Assembly (NCBI GenBank): GCA_022821495.1
Contig: JAJEDN010000023.1
Location: 62,001-126,000 of the forward strand
Direction of reading: 5' to 3'
DNA from: Candidatus Poribacteria bacterium
GTDB lineage: Bacteria > Poribacteria > WGA-4E > WGA-3G
DNA length: 64,000 nucleotides
Shown here: positions 9,266 through 17,911 of the stretch, in pieces
Position numbering within the stretch: position 1 is the first letter of the stretch
Layout: every line of letters starts with the position of its first letter
Made by a program: the position numbers and the translations under genes
The notes under the pieces: generated by a model
Database searches by the model: none
The model's input: only the letters and a program-made list of their open reading frames with translations
Told to the model about the DNA's origin: nothing

Positions 9266-12200
9266 TCAATCAACCAGAATCTGGTTAAAAAGGGCGCGGG
9301 TCATTTCCGTCCATTTCCCGTAATCCTGCAAAAATGCATCAACGATCGGGGTCTCTTCAGTCTCCGCGTATCCGAGTCGGCGTGCTAACTGTGCCAACTC
9401 CGCCCGGTTTTTCGGGAGCGCATCCAACGCGCGGTCGTGGACGATCCGCAAAGCGTTCTCGACGCGCCTGAGGAATAGATAGGCTTCCGAGAGTCCATCA
9501 CGCTGTGCTTCTGTCAATACGCCTATATCATGCAATCTGTCAACTGCGAGCAGCGTATTTTGCAGACGGACAGAAGGGGCCTCGCCGCCATGCACCAGTT
9601 GAAGGATTTGCACAGCGAATTCGATATCGACAAGTCCGCCATATCCTGATTTGACATTGGCAATCGGGGTCTGTGTTTTACCGCGCCCTCTGCGTCGTGT
9701 AGATGTTCTACGAGTGGCTTGTGCCTCCTTGCGTTTGCGTGTCCGCACAATCTCTGCGATTTCCTCAGCCGTTAGTGGCTCCGCGTAACAAAATGCGTGC
9801 GCAATTTCTAAGAACCGGTTTCCGAGTACTTCCGTATCTCCAGCAACGACGCGGGCGCGCGTGAGTGCCTGACGCTCCCACACCAGCGCGGTGGTATCGT
9901 AATAATGTTGGTACCCTGCCAAGGGTAGCGCAATCGCGCCACCTGTTCCGTGTGGACGGAGTCGCAAGTCGATTTCATAGATACCCATCCCTTGATTTCC
10001 AGCAAGCCGATTGACTAATTCCAAACCGACAGCCTCGAAAAACTCTACATTTGGCATGCCTTTGGTTGTCTCACCGTCTGCCGAATAGACATACATCACA
10101 TCTAAATCTGAGCTGAAGTTCAATTCGCGCCCACCAAACTTGCCCATCGCAATGATTGCAAACGTTACAGGGTTGCCGTCGGAATCGAGCGGTGTACCGT
10201 GTGCCTCGCGGAGTTCCGCATCAATCTCAGGATAAACCGCTTGCAAAACAGCCTCTGCTAAATCGGAGAGTTCTTCGGTCGTTATTGGTAGAGTTGCGTT
10301 ACCGAGGATATTCCGTAGCGCGATACGCCAAATTTCGTCGTTCTTGTACCGCCGTAACATGGACAACATCCGCCCTTCTGGTGCCTCTGCTACGATTTGC
10401 AGTGCCTCTTCCTGTTTCTCAGCAAGTGTTTTGGAACGCTCCACTAACGTAGGTACCGTTAGCAGATCAAAGAGTTCAGGACTCGTGATGAGCATATCCG
10501 CGAGGTACAGGCTCGTGCCACAGACACGGGTCAACGCCTCAAGCGTTGACGGCTTTTCAGCGAACATCGTGTAGTAGCTGCTCCGCGCCCCGACCTTATC
10601 TGTAAATGCTGAGAGGTACCGGAGTGCCATATCTGGGTTCGGGGAATCACGTAGAACGTTTAGGAGTGTCGGTGCGAGTTTAAAGAACGTCCGTCGCACA
10701 CTCGGCGAGAATTGGATGCCGTCGCCGCCGTTGGCGAGTTGTCTCAATAGACGCTGCGCGTCTCTTACATTTTCAAAACGGTAGGTGCTTAAAAAACTTT
10801 CCAGTTGCTGTGGATTTTCTTCGGCGAGCAGAACAGCGATGTCAATCCCGCCTTCAGATTCGATCGAAGTTGTCGTAATCTTCTGAAAGATAGCACGTAC
10901 CTGTTCAGTATGCATGCGGTAGTCTTTCCGAAATGCTGCTAAGGCATCGGATTCTGACGTATGTTGGTAACCGACGCGACGCGCGAGTTCCCGTTCTTCT
11001 GTCTCTTTCTCAGGGATAGAATACCGTTGTTGATCAGCCTCAATCTGGATGCCGTTCTCAACAGTGCGTAAAAACCGATAAGCAGCCGTGAGCGCGTCCG
11101 CGTCCTCTGGCGTTAGGAGCTCTTGTGCTTTCAAAGCGGCGAGTGCTTCGAGTGTATTGTGTGTACACAGCGATTGCCGCTTGGCACCGTGAATCATCTG
11201 CAGACACTGGACAGTGAATTCAATGTCCCGAATAGCACCTGGACCGAGTTTTACATGTTTATCGAGATTCGCGCCTTCACCGACGAGCCGTTCCTCTATC
11301 CGTGCTTTGGTGCGTCGGATGTCCGCCTTAATCTCGCCAAGCGTAACGCCGTCTAAATAACGCTGATATACAAACGGTTGAATCATACGGATGAATTCAT
11401 CACCGAACGCCATATCCCCCGCGACAGAACGTGCCTTGATTAACGCCTGACGTTCCCATAGATCGCCCCAACCTTCATAGTAACTCTCGTAACTCTCCAT
11501 CGAACGGATAATAACACCGGCACTACTTTCAGGTCGGAGGCGGATGTCAACCCGAAAGACATAGCCATCGGATGTTATCTCACTCATCGCTTTGATGATG
11601 AATTCACAGAGGCGTGAGAAGTATTCGCTGTTGTCGTTTCCGGTGTCGGTGTGCGCGTCATCTGAGTACACAAAAATGAGGTCGATATCTGAGCTAAAAT
11701 TGAGTTCATAGCCGCCTAACTTTCCCATTCCGATAATCGCGAAACGGCACGGTGCGGTGCCTTCTTCGTTGAGCGGCGTACCGAACTTCGGTTTCATAAT
11801 CAGATCGCGTCCAATCTCATAACAGTGCTGCAACGCCGCCTCAGCTAAGTTACTCAACTCTAACGTTGTCGTCTTGACATCGACTGTCTTCAGCAGATCG
11901 CGTAACCCGATGCGGAGCGTTTCGCGGCGTTTATACCGTCGAAGGATACAGAGTTTCTGCTCCACCGAATCGAAGTGCGAGATCGATTTTGCGAGTTCTT
12001 GGTACATCGTCTCGGAAGTCTTTATTGTTTCCATCACATCCGAATCAATGATGTCGTAAAAATATTCCGGTTGGCGGATGAGGATTTCGGAGAGATATGT
12101 AGAGGCACCGAAACCAAAGATGACGGTGCGTATGAGGGACGGTGCATCTCGCAGCAGCTGATAGAGTGTTCTGCGGTTAAATGCGACTTGTGCGAAGCGA

Positions 12201-12433
12201 GAAAAACGGTTTAAAGCGGCTTCAGGATTGGCGGAATTGAGGGAGGCTTCTAACAGCCGGGTCCCAATGTCCGAAAAGCAATTTTGGAGGTCCGCATTTT
12301 CGGTGGCGAGTTCTTGTAGGCTTCGCAGTATAGATTCGCTATCTATGCTGCCAGCTCGATTCGCAGCGTCTGATAGCATCTGATGAATTTCTTCTCTTTG
12401 ATGTTGTGGAAATGGTAGTGCTGTGTAATTCAT
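9266..12433 (-). CDS. glnE: Bifunctional glutamine synthetase adenylyltransferase/deadenylase GlnE
   Basis: It adenylylates and deadenylylates glutamine synthetase in response to PII. Two copies of the GlnE nucleotidyltransferase module are present: the N-terminal one with GYELNFSSDIDLIFVY (about residue 250) and the C-terminal one with GGRELNFSSDLDVMYVY (about 800), each carrying the GS-x-D-x-D-type metal site and each followed by a GlnD_UR-type helical domain. A basic insertion (RRTSTRRRGRGK, about 935) lies in the second half. Start 12433 is chosen for GGAGG 8 nt upstream. Length 1055 aa is normal. No glnA or glnB is visible here. A divergent promoter pair separates it from the restriction gene. 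Confidence 0.94.
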   Translation of the reverse strand: MNYTALPFPQHQREEIHQMLSDAANRAGSIDSESILRSLQELATENADLQNCFSDIGTRLLEASLNSANPEAALNRFSRFAQVAFNRRTLYQLLRDAPSLIRTVIFGFGASTYLSEILIRQPEYFYDIIDSDVMETIKTSETMYQELAKSISHFDSVEQKLCILRRYKRRETLRIGLRDLLKTVDVKTTTLELSNLAEAALQHCYEIGRDLIMKPKFGTPLNEEGTAPCRFAIIGMGKLGGYELNFSSDIDLIFVYSDDAHTDTGNDNSEYFSRLCEFIIKAMSEITSDGYVFRVDIRLRPESSAGVIIRSMESYESYYEGWGDLWERQALIKARSVAGDMAFGDEFIRMIQPFVYQRYLDGVTLGEIKADIRRTKARIEERLVGEGANLDKHVKLGPGAIRDIEFTVQCLQMIHGAKRQSLCTHNTLEALAALKAQELLTPEDADALTAAYRFLRTVENGIQIEADQQRYSIPEKETEERELARRVGYQHTSESDALAAFRKDYRMHTEQVRAIFQKITTTSIESEGGIDIAVLLAEENPQQLESFLSTYRFENVRDAQRLLRQLANGGDGIQFSPSVRRTFFKLAPTLLNVLRDSPNPDMALRYLSAFTDKVGARSSYYTMFAEKPSTLEALTRVCGTSLYLADMLITSPELFDLLTVPTLVERSKTLAEKQEEALQIVAEAPEGRMLSMLRRYKNDEIWRIALRNILGNATLPITTEELSDLAEAVLQAVYPEIDAELREAHGTPLDSDGNPVTFAIIAMGKFGGRELNFSSDLDVMYVYSADGETTKGMPNVEFFEAVGLELVNRLAGNQGMGIYEIDLRLRPHGTGGAIALPLAGYQHYYDTTALVWERQALTRARVVAGDTEVLGNRFLEIAHAFCYAEPLTAEEIAEIVRTRKRKEAQATRRTSTRRRGRGKTQTPIANVKSGYGGLVDIEFAVQILQLVHGGEAPSVRLQNTLLAVDRLHDIGVLTEAQRDGLSEAYLFLRRVENALRIVHDRALDALPKNRAELAQLARRLGYAETEETPIVDAFLQDYGKWTEMTRALFNQILVD

Positions 12434-12470
12434 CGTTTTTTCCTCCATAAGCAACGCTACAATTGATGCT

Positions 12471-12500
12471 ATTTTATCACATTTTTTGTCTCCATTGCAA
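12471..12500 (-). promoter_or_regulatory. sigma70-type promoter for glnE
   Basis: On the minus strand TTGCAA (12500-12495), an 18-nt spacer and TAAAAT (12476-12471) precede the glnE start by about 37 nt. It lies 32 nt from the oppositely directed promoter of the restriction gene. Confidence 0.5.
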
Positions 12501-12531
12501 ACCAATTTGCTGCCCCTCGTCCATTTTGCGC

Positions 12532-12560
12532 TTGATATGTACCCTCAAACTTGCTATTAT
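12532..12560 (+). promoter_or_regulatory. sigma70-type promoter, probably giving a leaderless mRNA
   Basis: TTGATA (12532-12537), a 17-nt spacer and TATTAT (12555-12560). Transcription would begin about 7 nt after the -10 box, at or next to the ATG at 12567, so the message would have no leader. This agrees with the lack of a Shine-Dalgarno before that ATG. Confidence 0.6.
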
Positions 12561-12566
12561 GTCCGC

Positions 12567-15500
12567 ATGCCGCAACTGAAGCTCAAATCCAATCACAAAG
12601 CGATCCGCGACTACTACGCCACGCTACAACAATACGCACAGCACGACATTACACACGAAGGCGCGGTCAGTAACCCTTTTGCTTTCTTACTCGATGCCTG
12701 TGCCAAGCAGGTGGATGCCACGCTCGTTCCGCAATACCCGATGCGTACCCCGGCAGGTAACCGCATCGTCTTGGACGGCGTGATCCTCGACGCATACCGA
12801 ATCCCGTTCGCGTATTGGGAAGCCAAGGATATGGACGATGACCTTCACAGGGCAGTGCAGGAGAAACGGGACGCCGGCTATCCATTTGACAACATTTTCT
12901 TCCAAAACCCGCAGCGCGGTATCCTCTATCAGAACGGAGAGCGGGTCTTTGACGTAGACATTACTGAACCGACACGTTTGATTGCGACACTCCAACACCT
13001 CTTCGCTGCGCCTCCGGCTGCCCTTGAAAATTGGCACGCCGCTGTCGCAGAATTTAAGGAGATGGTGCCTGCACTCGGCAAGAGACTCGCGGCGTTGATA
13101 GCGGAACAGCGCGAGACGAACCCACAGTTTGTGACAGCGTTCACGGACTTCTACCAACAGTGTCGCGCCGCAATCAATCCGAACCTCTCCATCGCCGCCG
13201 TTGAGGAGATGCTTATCCAACACCTGCTCACGGAACGCATCTTCCGCACTGTCTTTGATAACCCCGACTTCACGCGCCGAAATATCATCGCCCGCGAGAT
13301 TGAAAACGTCATTGAGGTACTCATCCAGAACGCATTCAGCCGTGACGCGTTTCTCAAACCGTTGAATCCGTTTTACATCGCTATTGAGAACGCTGCAACG
13401 CTCTGCAAGGACTTCTCCCAAAAACAGCAGTTCCTCAATACCGTCTATGAACAGTTTTTTCAAGGGTTCTCCGTGGAAGTGGCGGACACACACGGCATCG
13501 TCTACACGCCACAACCGATTGTCGATTTCATGGTGAACAGCGTTGAACATATCCTCGAAACCGAGTTTGAGCGGTCGCTATCGGATACGGGGGTTCATAT
13601 TATTGATCCGTTTGTCGGCACCGGCAACTTCATCGTCCGTTTGATGCAGGACATTCGAGCGACTACACTGGTGGAGAAATATCACAACGAACTCCATTGC
13701 AACGAGATTTTGCTCCTGCCCTACTACATCGCGAGCCTCAATATTGAACACGAATTCTTTCAACGGACGCAGGCGTATCGACCCTTTGATGGGATCGCAC
13801 TTGCGGATACCTTCGAGCTGCTTGAGGAACAGCAGGCGCGGCTTTTCACACAGGAAAACACGGAACGCGTCGAGCGACAGAAGGCAACGGATATGTTCGT
13901 CGTCATTGGCAACCCACCTTATAATATCCATCAAACCAACGAGAACGACAACAACAAAAACCGGAAATATAAGGTAATGGACGCTCTATTGCGGGAAACC
14001 TATTCGCAAGACTCGAAAGCGACGAATAAAAACGCACTCTCGGACCCGTATGTGAAAGCGATTTTGTGGGCATCAAAGCGAATTGGAAACGAAGGCGTTG
14101 TCGTGTTTGTGACAAATAATAGTTTTCTGGACGGGACAGCGTTTGACGGGATGCGGAAACACCTCGCACAGGATTTCGACGCTATTTACATTCTGGATTT
14201 AGGTGGGAACGTCCGTAAGAATCCGAAGTTATCAGGCACAACGCACAACGTCTTCGGGATTCAGGTCGGGGTGAGTATCAATTTTTTCGTGAAGAAAAAT
14301 GCTAATAGCACAGGTTCAGCATCTGACACGGAACCCGCCGAAATTTTCTATGCATCTGTCGACGAATTTTGGCAAAAGGAAGAGAAGTATCACTATCTCG
14401 ATTCAAAAGAGCATTGTCAAAACATTGACTGGCAGCAGATAACACCTGACAGTCGTTATACATGGCTGACGGAGGGACTCCACGCCGAGTTTGACACCTT
14501 TATTCCAATAGGAAGTAGGGCAGCGAAGAGAAGCAAAACGGCGGCGGTCAATGTGATTTTCCGCACATTTGGGATAGGCTTCCAAACAAGTAGAGATGCA
14601 TGGCTCTATAATTTTCAGAAAGATACCCTGATCCAAAACGTAAAACGGACGAGTGATTTTTATAACACGCATGTACTTAAGTGGAAAGGAATGCCGCCGA
14701 GCTCAAAGGATGTTGATAGTTTTGTCGAATATGACGACACTAAAATTAAGTGGAGTTCGGGATTGAAATTGAAACTAAAACAAGGGAGGCTTGCTGAATG
14801 TCCAGAATCAAAACTTCGAGAGTCTGTCTGTAGACCTTTCACGAAAATGAATCTGTGTTTTGACAGCACGCTAAATCACCGAATGTCTATATTTCCTGTC
14901 ACTTTTCCTACACTTGATACAGAATCAGAAAATCGTGTAATTTGTGTCAGTGGTGTTGGGAGTAAAAAATCTTTTCAATCGTTGATGGTTGGTATGATTC
15001 CATCCCTTGATTTCCTTGAAAAAACGCAATGCTTTCCATTCTACACCTACGATGAGGATGGCACAAACCGTCGAGAGAACATCACCGATTGGACGTTGGC
15101 GGAATTCCGTAAGCACTACAGCGATGACACGATTAGCAAGTGGGACATCTTCCACTATACCTACGGACTCTTGCACCACCCTAACTATCGCGAAAAGTAT
15201 CAGGCAAACCTCAAACGCGACCTCCCGCATATCCCGTTTGCCGAAGATTTCTGGGGTTTCGCGAAGGCAGGCACAGCGTTAGCAGACCTCCACGTCAACT
15301 ACGAATCCGCGCCGAAATACGACAAACTGAAACACATCGAAACCCCCGGTATGCCGATAGATTGGCGCGTTGAGAAGATGAAGTTATCCAGAGACAAGAC
15401 GCAACTGAAATACAACGACTTCCTCACACTCGACGGCATCCCTGCAGCGGTTTATGACTATCGATTGGGCAATCGGTCGGCGTTGGAGTGGGTTATCGAC

Positions 15501-15650
15501 CAGTATCGCGTCAAGACAGACAGGCGGAGCCGGATTGTGAACGATCCGAACCGTGCCGATCAGCCGCAATATATTGTCGATCTCATCGCCCGCGTCATCA
15601 CTGTTAGTCTGAAAACGGTGGAAATTGTGAAGAATTTACCTGCTTTGTGA
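12567..15650 (+). CDS. Single-chain restriction nuclease-N6-adenine methyltransferase (type IIG/ISP-like)
   Basis: A 1027-residue protein with an N-terminal PD-(D/E)xK nuclease-like domain (D70, E85-A-K87 in FAYWEAKD), a helical linker, and a gamma-class N6-adenine methyltransferase (about 300-500) with motif I FVGTGNF and motif IV GNPPYN, followed by a long C-terminal region (about 560-1000) likely to read the target sequence. This order is that of type IIG and ISP enzymes, which cut and methylate with one chain, but the helicase/ATPase that ISP enzymes carry between nuclease and methylase is absent. The start at 12567 is set by the promoter at 12532-12560; the frame is open further upstream (to 12486). 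No separate specificity subunit is next to it. Confidence 0.82.
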   Translation: MPQLKLKSNHKAIRDYYATLQQYAQHDITHEGAVSNPFAFLLDACAKQVDATLVPQYPMRTPAGNRIVLDGVILDAYRIPFAYWEAKDMDDDLHRAVQEKRDAGYPFDNIFFQNPQRGILYQNGERVFDVDITEPTRLIATLQHLFAAPPAALENWHAAVAEFKEMVPALGKRLAALIAEQRETNPQFVTAFTDFYQQCRAAINPNLSIAAVEEMLIQHLLTERIFRTVFDNPDFTRRNIIAREIENVIEVLIQNAFSRDAFLKPLNPFYIAIENAATLCKDFSQKQQFLNTVYEQFFQGFSVEVADTHGIVYTPQPIVDFMVNSVEHILETEFERSLSDTGVHIIDPFVGTGNFIVRLMQDIRATTLVEKYHNELHCNEILLLPYYIASLNIEHEFFQRTQAYRPFDGIALADTFELLEEQQARLFTQENTERVERQKATDMFVVIGNPPYNIHQTNENDNNKNRKYKVMDALLRETYSQDSKATNKNALSDPYVKAILWASKRIGNEGVVVFVTNNSFLDGTAFDGMRKHLAQDFDAIYILDLGGNVRKNPKLSGTTHNVFGIQVGVSINFFVKKNANSTGSASDTEPAEIFYASVDEFWQKEEKYHYLDSKEHCQNIDWQQITPDSRYTWLTEGLHAEFDTFIPIGSRAAKRSKTAAVNVIFRTFGIGFQTSRDAWLYNFQKDTLIQNVKRTSDFYNTHVLKWKGMPPSSKDVDSFVEYDDTKIKWSSGLKLKLKQGRLAECPESKLRESVCRPFTKMNLCFDSTLNHRMSIFPVTFPTLDTESENRVICVSGVGSKKSFQSLMVGMIPSLDFLEKTQCFPFYTYDEDGTNRRENITDWTLAEFRKHYSDDTISKWDIFHYTYGLLHHPNYREKYQANLKRDLPHIPFAEDFWGFAKAGTALADLHVNYESAPKYDKLKHIETPGMPIDWRVEKMKLSRDKTQLKYNDFLTLDGIPAAVYDYRLGNRSALEWVIDQYRVKTDRRSRIVNDPNRADQPQYIVDLIARVITVSLKTVEIVKNLPAL

Positions 15651-15793
15651 ATTTTTTACCAACCGATGGACCTTACCAAGAACAGTTTTTGGAAAAAGAA
15701 GTAGGGTTCGTAGTTGCACAATACTGGGGTGTACTTGAAGAAATACCCAAGCAAAAACCCCAAATGCGATGTCCATTATTTCGCCTTGTGTAA
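15647..15793 (+). CDS. 48-residue ORF overlapping the stop of the restriction gene
   Basis: A GTG at 15647 overlaps the TGA stop of the preceding gene as GTGA and opens a 48-codon frame ending at TAA 15793. The product is of mixed composition (MNFLPTDGPYQEQFLEKEVG... rich in aromatic and acidic residues) and matches no family I know. The exact 4-nt overlap suggests translational coupling, but a short frame can arise by chance and the protein may be a remnant of a longer gene. Confidence 0.3.
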   Translation: MNFLPTDGPYQEQFLEKEVGFVVAQYWGVLEEIPKQKPQMRCPLFRLV

Positions 15794-15824
15794 GTCCTAA
15801 AGTGATGCTATTGTAAGATTGACT

Positions 15825-16166
15825 TTAGGCATTCGTTAGATAAGTGATCAGCCTCTGCAACAAGCGTTCGTGTCGTTCCTTTGAAATATTCCCTATTGTC
15901 CCACGCACGATCCGACGCGGGATTACAGCGAGAAAATTAAGGCGAATCAAAGACTTGGAACGTAAGCCACTTGATGTGAAATCAACATCAGTCGGTGAAA
16001 TAATATCATCAAATCCGTGGATGTATTGATTCAGTCTTGTACTTACACCGCACACAAGAAGGTCTCGGTAAGGGATTGGCATTTCTCTCAGCACAATTGC
16101 AGGTCTATACTTTAGTTCCGCATCATCTTGGGGCAACGGCGCAAGAATGACATCACTTTCCTTCAT
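15825..16166 (-). CDS. MazF/PemK-family toxin
   Basis: A 113-residue protein with the PemK/MazF fold: MKESDVILAPLPQ at the N-terminus, KYRPAIVLRE (the family's R-P-x-[LIV]-[LIV] stretch), and LVCGVST. MazF-type enzymes cut mRNA at short motifs and halt growth. The start at 16166 is chosen because it overlaps the antitoxin gene by 14 nt and begins the fold; a longer frame to 16268 covers antitoxin sequence. Toxin translated after the antitoxin from one mRNA is the usual arrangement. Confidence 0.75.
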   Translation of the reverse strand: MKESDVILAPLPQDDAELKYRPAIVLREMPIPYRDLLVCGVSTRLNQYIHGFDDIISPTDVDFTSSGLRSKSLIRLNFLAVIPRRIVRGTIGNISKERHERLLQRLITYLTNA

Positions 16167-16485
16167 AATCTGGATTGACCCATTTAAGCATATCTGTTGT
16201 ATACTCGGGTTCGTCATCTCCGTATGCTCGGGCAAGCATCTGTAGAGAAAAATCGTACCAAGCTTCACGTTCCATTGATGCTTGTTCTAATTCATATTTT
16301 TCAATAAGGGCCCCAACGACTTCCATCAATGAAACCAACGGGTGATTTTCGCTTTCACCCACGATAGTCTTTAACTCGTCCCGCAAAATTGAAAGCTGCT
16401 GATAGTCGTTTTCTGTACGTGGGACGAATACGATAGGAGCCAATTGCGGCCATATATCTTGAGCAGTCTGGATTTCAGGGACCAT
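16153..16485 (-). CDS. Antitoxin-like protein with HigA-N-type motif
   Basis: A 110-residue protein whose middle reads as the spacer module seen at the N-terminus of HigA-type antitoxins (TENDYQQLSILRDEL... VVGALIEKYE, about residues 20-60) but with no helix-turn-helix after it. The C-terminus is acidic and ends with DMLKWVNPDYEGK, the kind of tail that wraps MazF-like toxins. Start 16485 has AGGAG 5 nt upstream. It precedes the MazF-like gene, overlapping by 14 nt, so it is the likely antitoxin. Confidence 0.65.
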   Translation of the reverse strand: MVPEIQTAQDIWPQLAPIVFVPRTENDYQQLSILRDELKTIVGESENHPLVSLMEVVGALIEKYELEQASMEREAWYDFSLQMLARAYGDDEPEYTTDMLKWVNPDYEGK

Positions 16486-16624
16486 GCGAACTCCTTGTTT
16501 AATGCCTAAAACTGTTTGAAATTGATAGGAACGTAGGTTAGTATAACGCATATTGCTGAAAAAACTCAACTCTTTTTTAGGAGTTTAGACCCCTTGTTTT
16601 TGCTAAGCGAGGTTTCGAGAAAAA

Positions 16625-16645
16625 GGCGAGGTTGCAAACCCCGCC
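16625..16645. repeat. Family A palindromic repeat (GGCGRGGTTTGCAAACCCCGCC-like)
   Basis: A 21-bp imperfect palindrome between the antitoxin start and the enolase-superfamily gene. Related copies are at 24164-24184, 31501-31521, 31549-31569 and 37699-37725, all intergenic. Confidence 0.7.
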
Positions 16646-16697
16646 AGTAAAGATAGGTTAAGTATTCAGAATAGAGGTTTCCGTTCTTGAAAGCTTC

Positions 16698-17711
16698 TCA
16701 ACGGATGCGATACCGCTCAACGGCATCCATATCAAGACTGATACCCAATCCGGGTGCGTCTGTCAGGTTGATTGCACCGTTAGACAAATCCATGCTACCC
16801 CCGGAGAGATCGTCAACACGGATGTGCGGGAGTTCGTCGATCGGCATTGTGCAGTTCGGTATTGTGCACACCATGTGCGCAGCGAAGGTTGAGGCGACAC
16901 ATGAACCGAAGGCGAAAATCTGCACCCAGATCGGCAAATCAGCAGCTTCGGCGACAGCGGCACTCTTCCGGAGTCCAGCGACGTTCCCCGCCGTATTGAT
17001 GGCATCCACTGCCTCCGCGCGGATGTTCTTTAAAATCTCTTGCGGTCCCCCGACATGCCGTGCGACTGGAACGTCCACCTTTTCCCGCATCTGACGATAC
17101 CAAGACAAGTCCTCAAACCGGATCGGATCTTCGTAGACTTCGATGTTGTAGGGCAGCAATTCCTCCGCAAGCCGAAGTCCGGTCTCTAAGTCTCCGAATT
17201 CTGTATTCGGATCGACGCGAATCTGGAAATCGGGACCGCACGCTTCTTTCGTTAAACGTGCAGTTTCGACGATAGTCGCCTTCCGAGCCTTGAGTTTATG
17301 CACACGGAAGCCAAGGTCTGCGGCGCGTTCTGCTTCCGCTGCTGTCGCTTCCGGCGGCATCGGTGGCGACCAGTAGGCGAGTTCAACGCTATCCCGATGT
17401 TTCTCACCGATGAGCTTATGTGCAGGCACACCTAACGCTTGTCCCGCCAAATCATAAAAAGCCGATTGGAGGGTAAATGACTCCGACGAGAGGTCAATAT
17501 CCCAAAGGTTTTTGCCGACATACCTTTCAGCGATACTGTCCGCTTGATCCGTAATATCGCTGTGCAGAGAATTGCTTTCACCCAAACCTGTCAGTCCTTC
17601 ATCTGTGTGTACCCAGACCAAGGTGGTTGGATATTCCATGCCTGAGTGTTCTTGTATTGCTGGCAGGAAAGGGATGGAGACAGTACGATATTCAAAGCCA
17701 GTGATTTTCAT
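16698..17711 (-). CDS. Mandelate racemase/muconate lactonising enzyme family protein
   Basis: An enolase-superfamily enzyme (337 aa), expected to act on a sugar acid or related carboxylate by abstracting an alpha-proton. The N-terminal capping domain (about 1-120) is followed by the TIM barrel with KxK (HKLKARK, about 150), the first metal Asp in RVDPNTEF, and Glu in VYEDPIRF. The usual third ligand block (ADE/GE) reads VARHVGGPQE, so its Glu/Asp is either shifted or replaced. Start 17711 has AGGAG 7 nt upstream. The substrate is not predictable. Unlike the second copy at 23055 it stands alone. Confidence 0.85.
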   Translation of the reverse strand: MKITGFEYRTVSIPFLPAIQEHSGMEYPTTLVWVHTDEGLTGLGESNSLHSDITDQADSIAERYVGKNLWDIDLSSESFTLQSAFYDLAGQALGVPAHKLIGEKHRDSVELAYWSPPMPPEATAAEAERAADLGFRVHKLKARKATIVETARLTKEACGPDFQIRVDPNTEFGDLETGLRLAEELLPYNIEVYEDPIRFEDLSWYRQMREKVDVPVARHVGGPQEILKNIRAEAVDAINTAGNVAGLRKSAAVAEAADLPIWVQIFAFGSCVASTFAAHMVCTIPNCTMPIDELPHIRVDDLSGGSMDLSNGAINLTDAPGLGISLDMDAVERYRIR

Positions 17712-17911
17712 GGTGCAACTCCTTGTAAAGTCCATAATTGCGTGGACACAAAAGATTGGCCGGGTTCCTAAGGGAAACACCGCAGCAAAAACACCCATCA
17801 GCGAAAGGAGAGTGTTTTAAGAACTACCGTTTACCAGATGCCTCATGTCTTTGAATTCTGCTATATGCTATATAAGGATACCATGAAAACGGAATCACAT
17901 TACAAGTTTTT

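Noticed and set aside
12687..13550. 287-codon minus-strand frame in the restriction gene
   Set aside because: Shadow of the nuclease-methylase frame; no family signature.
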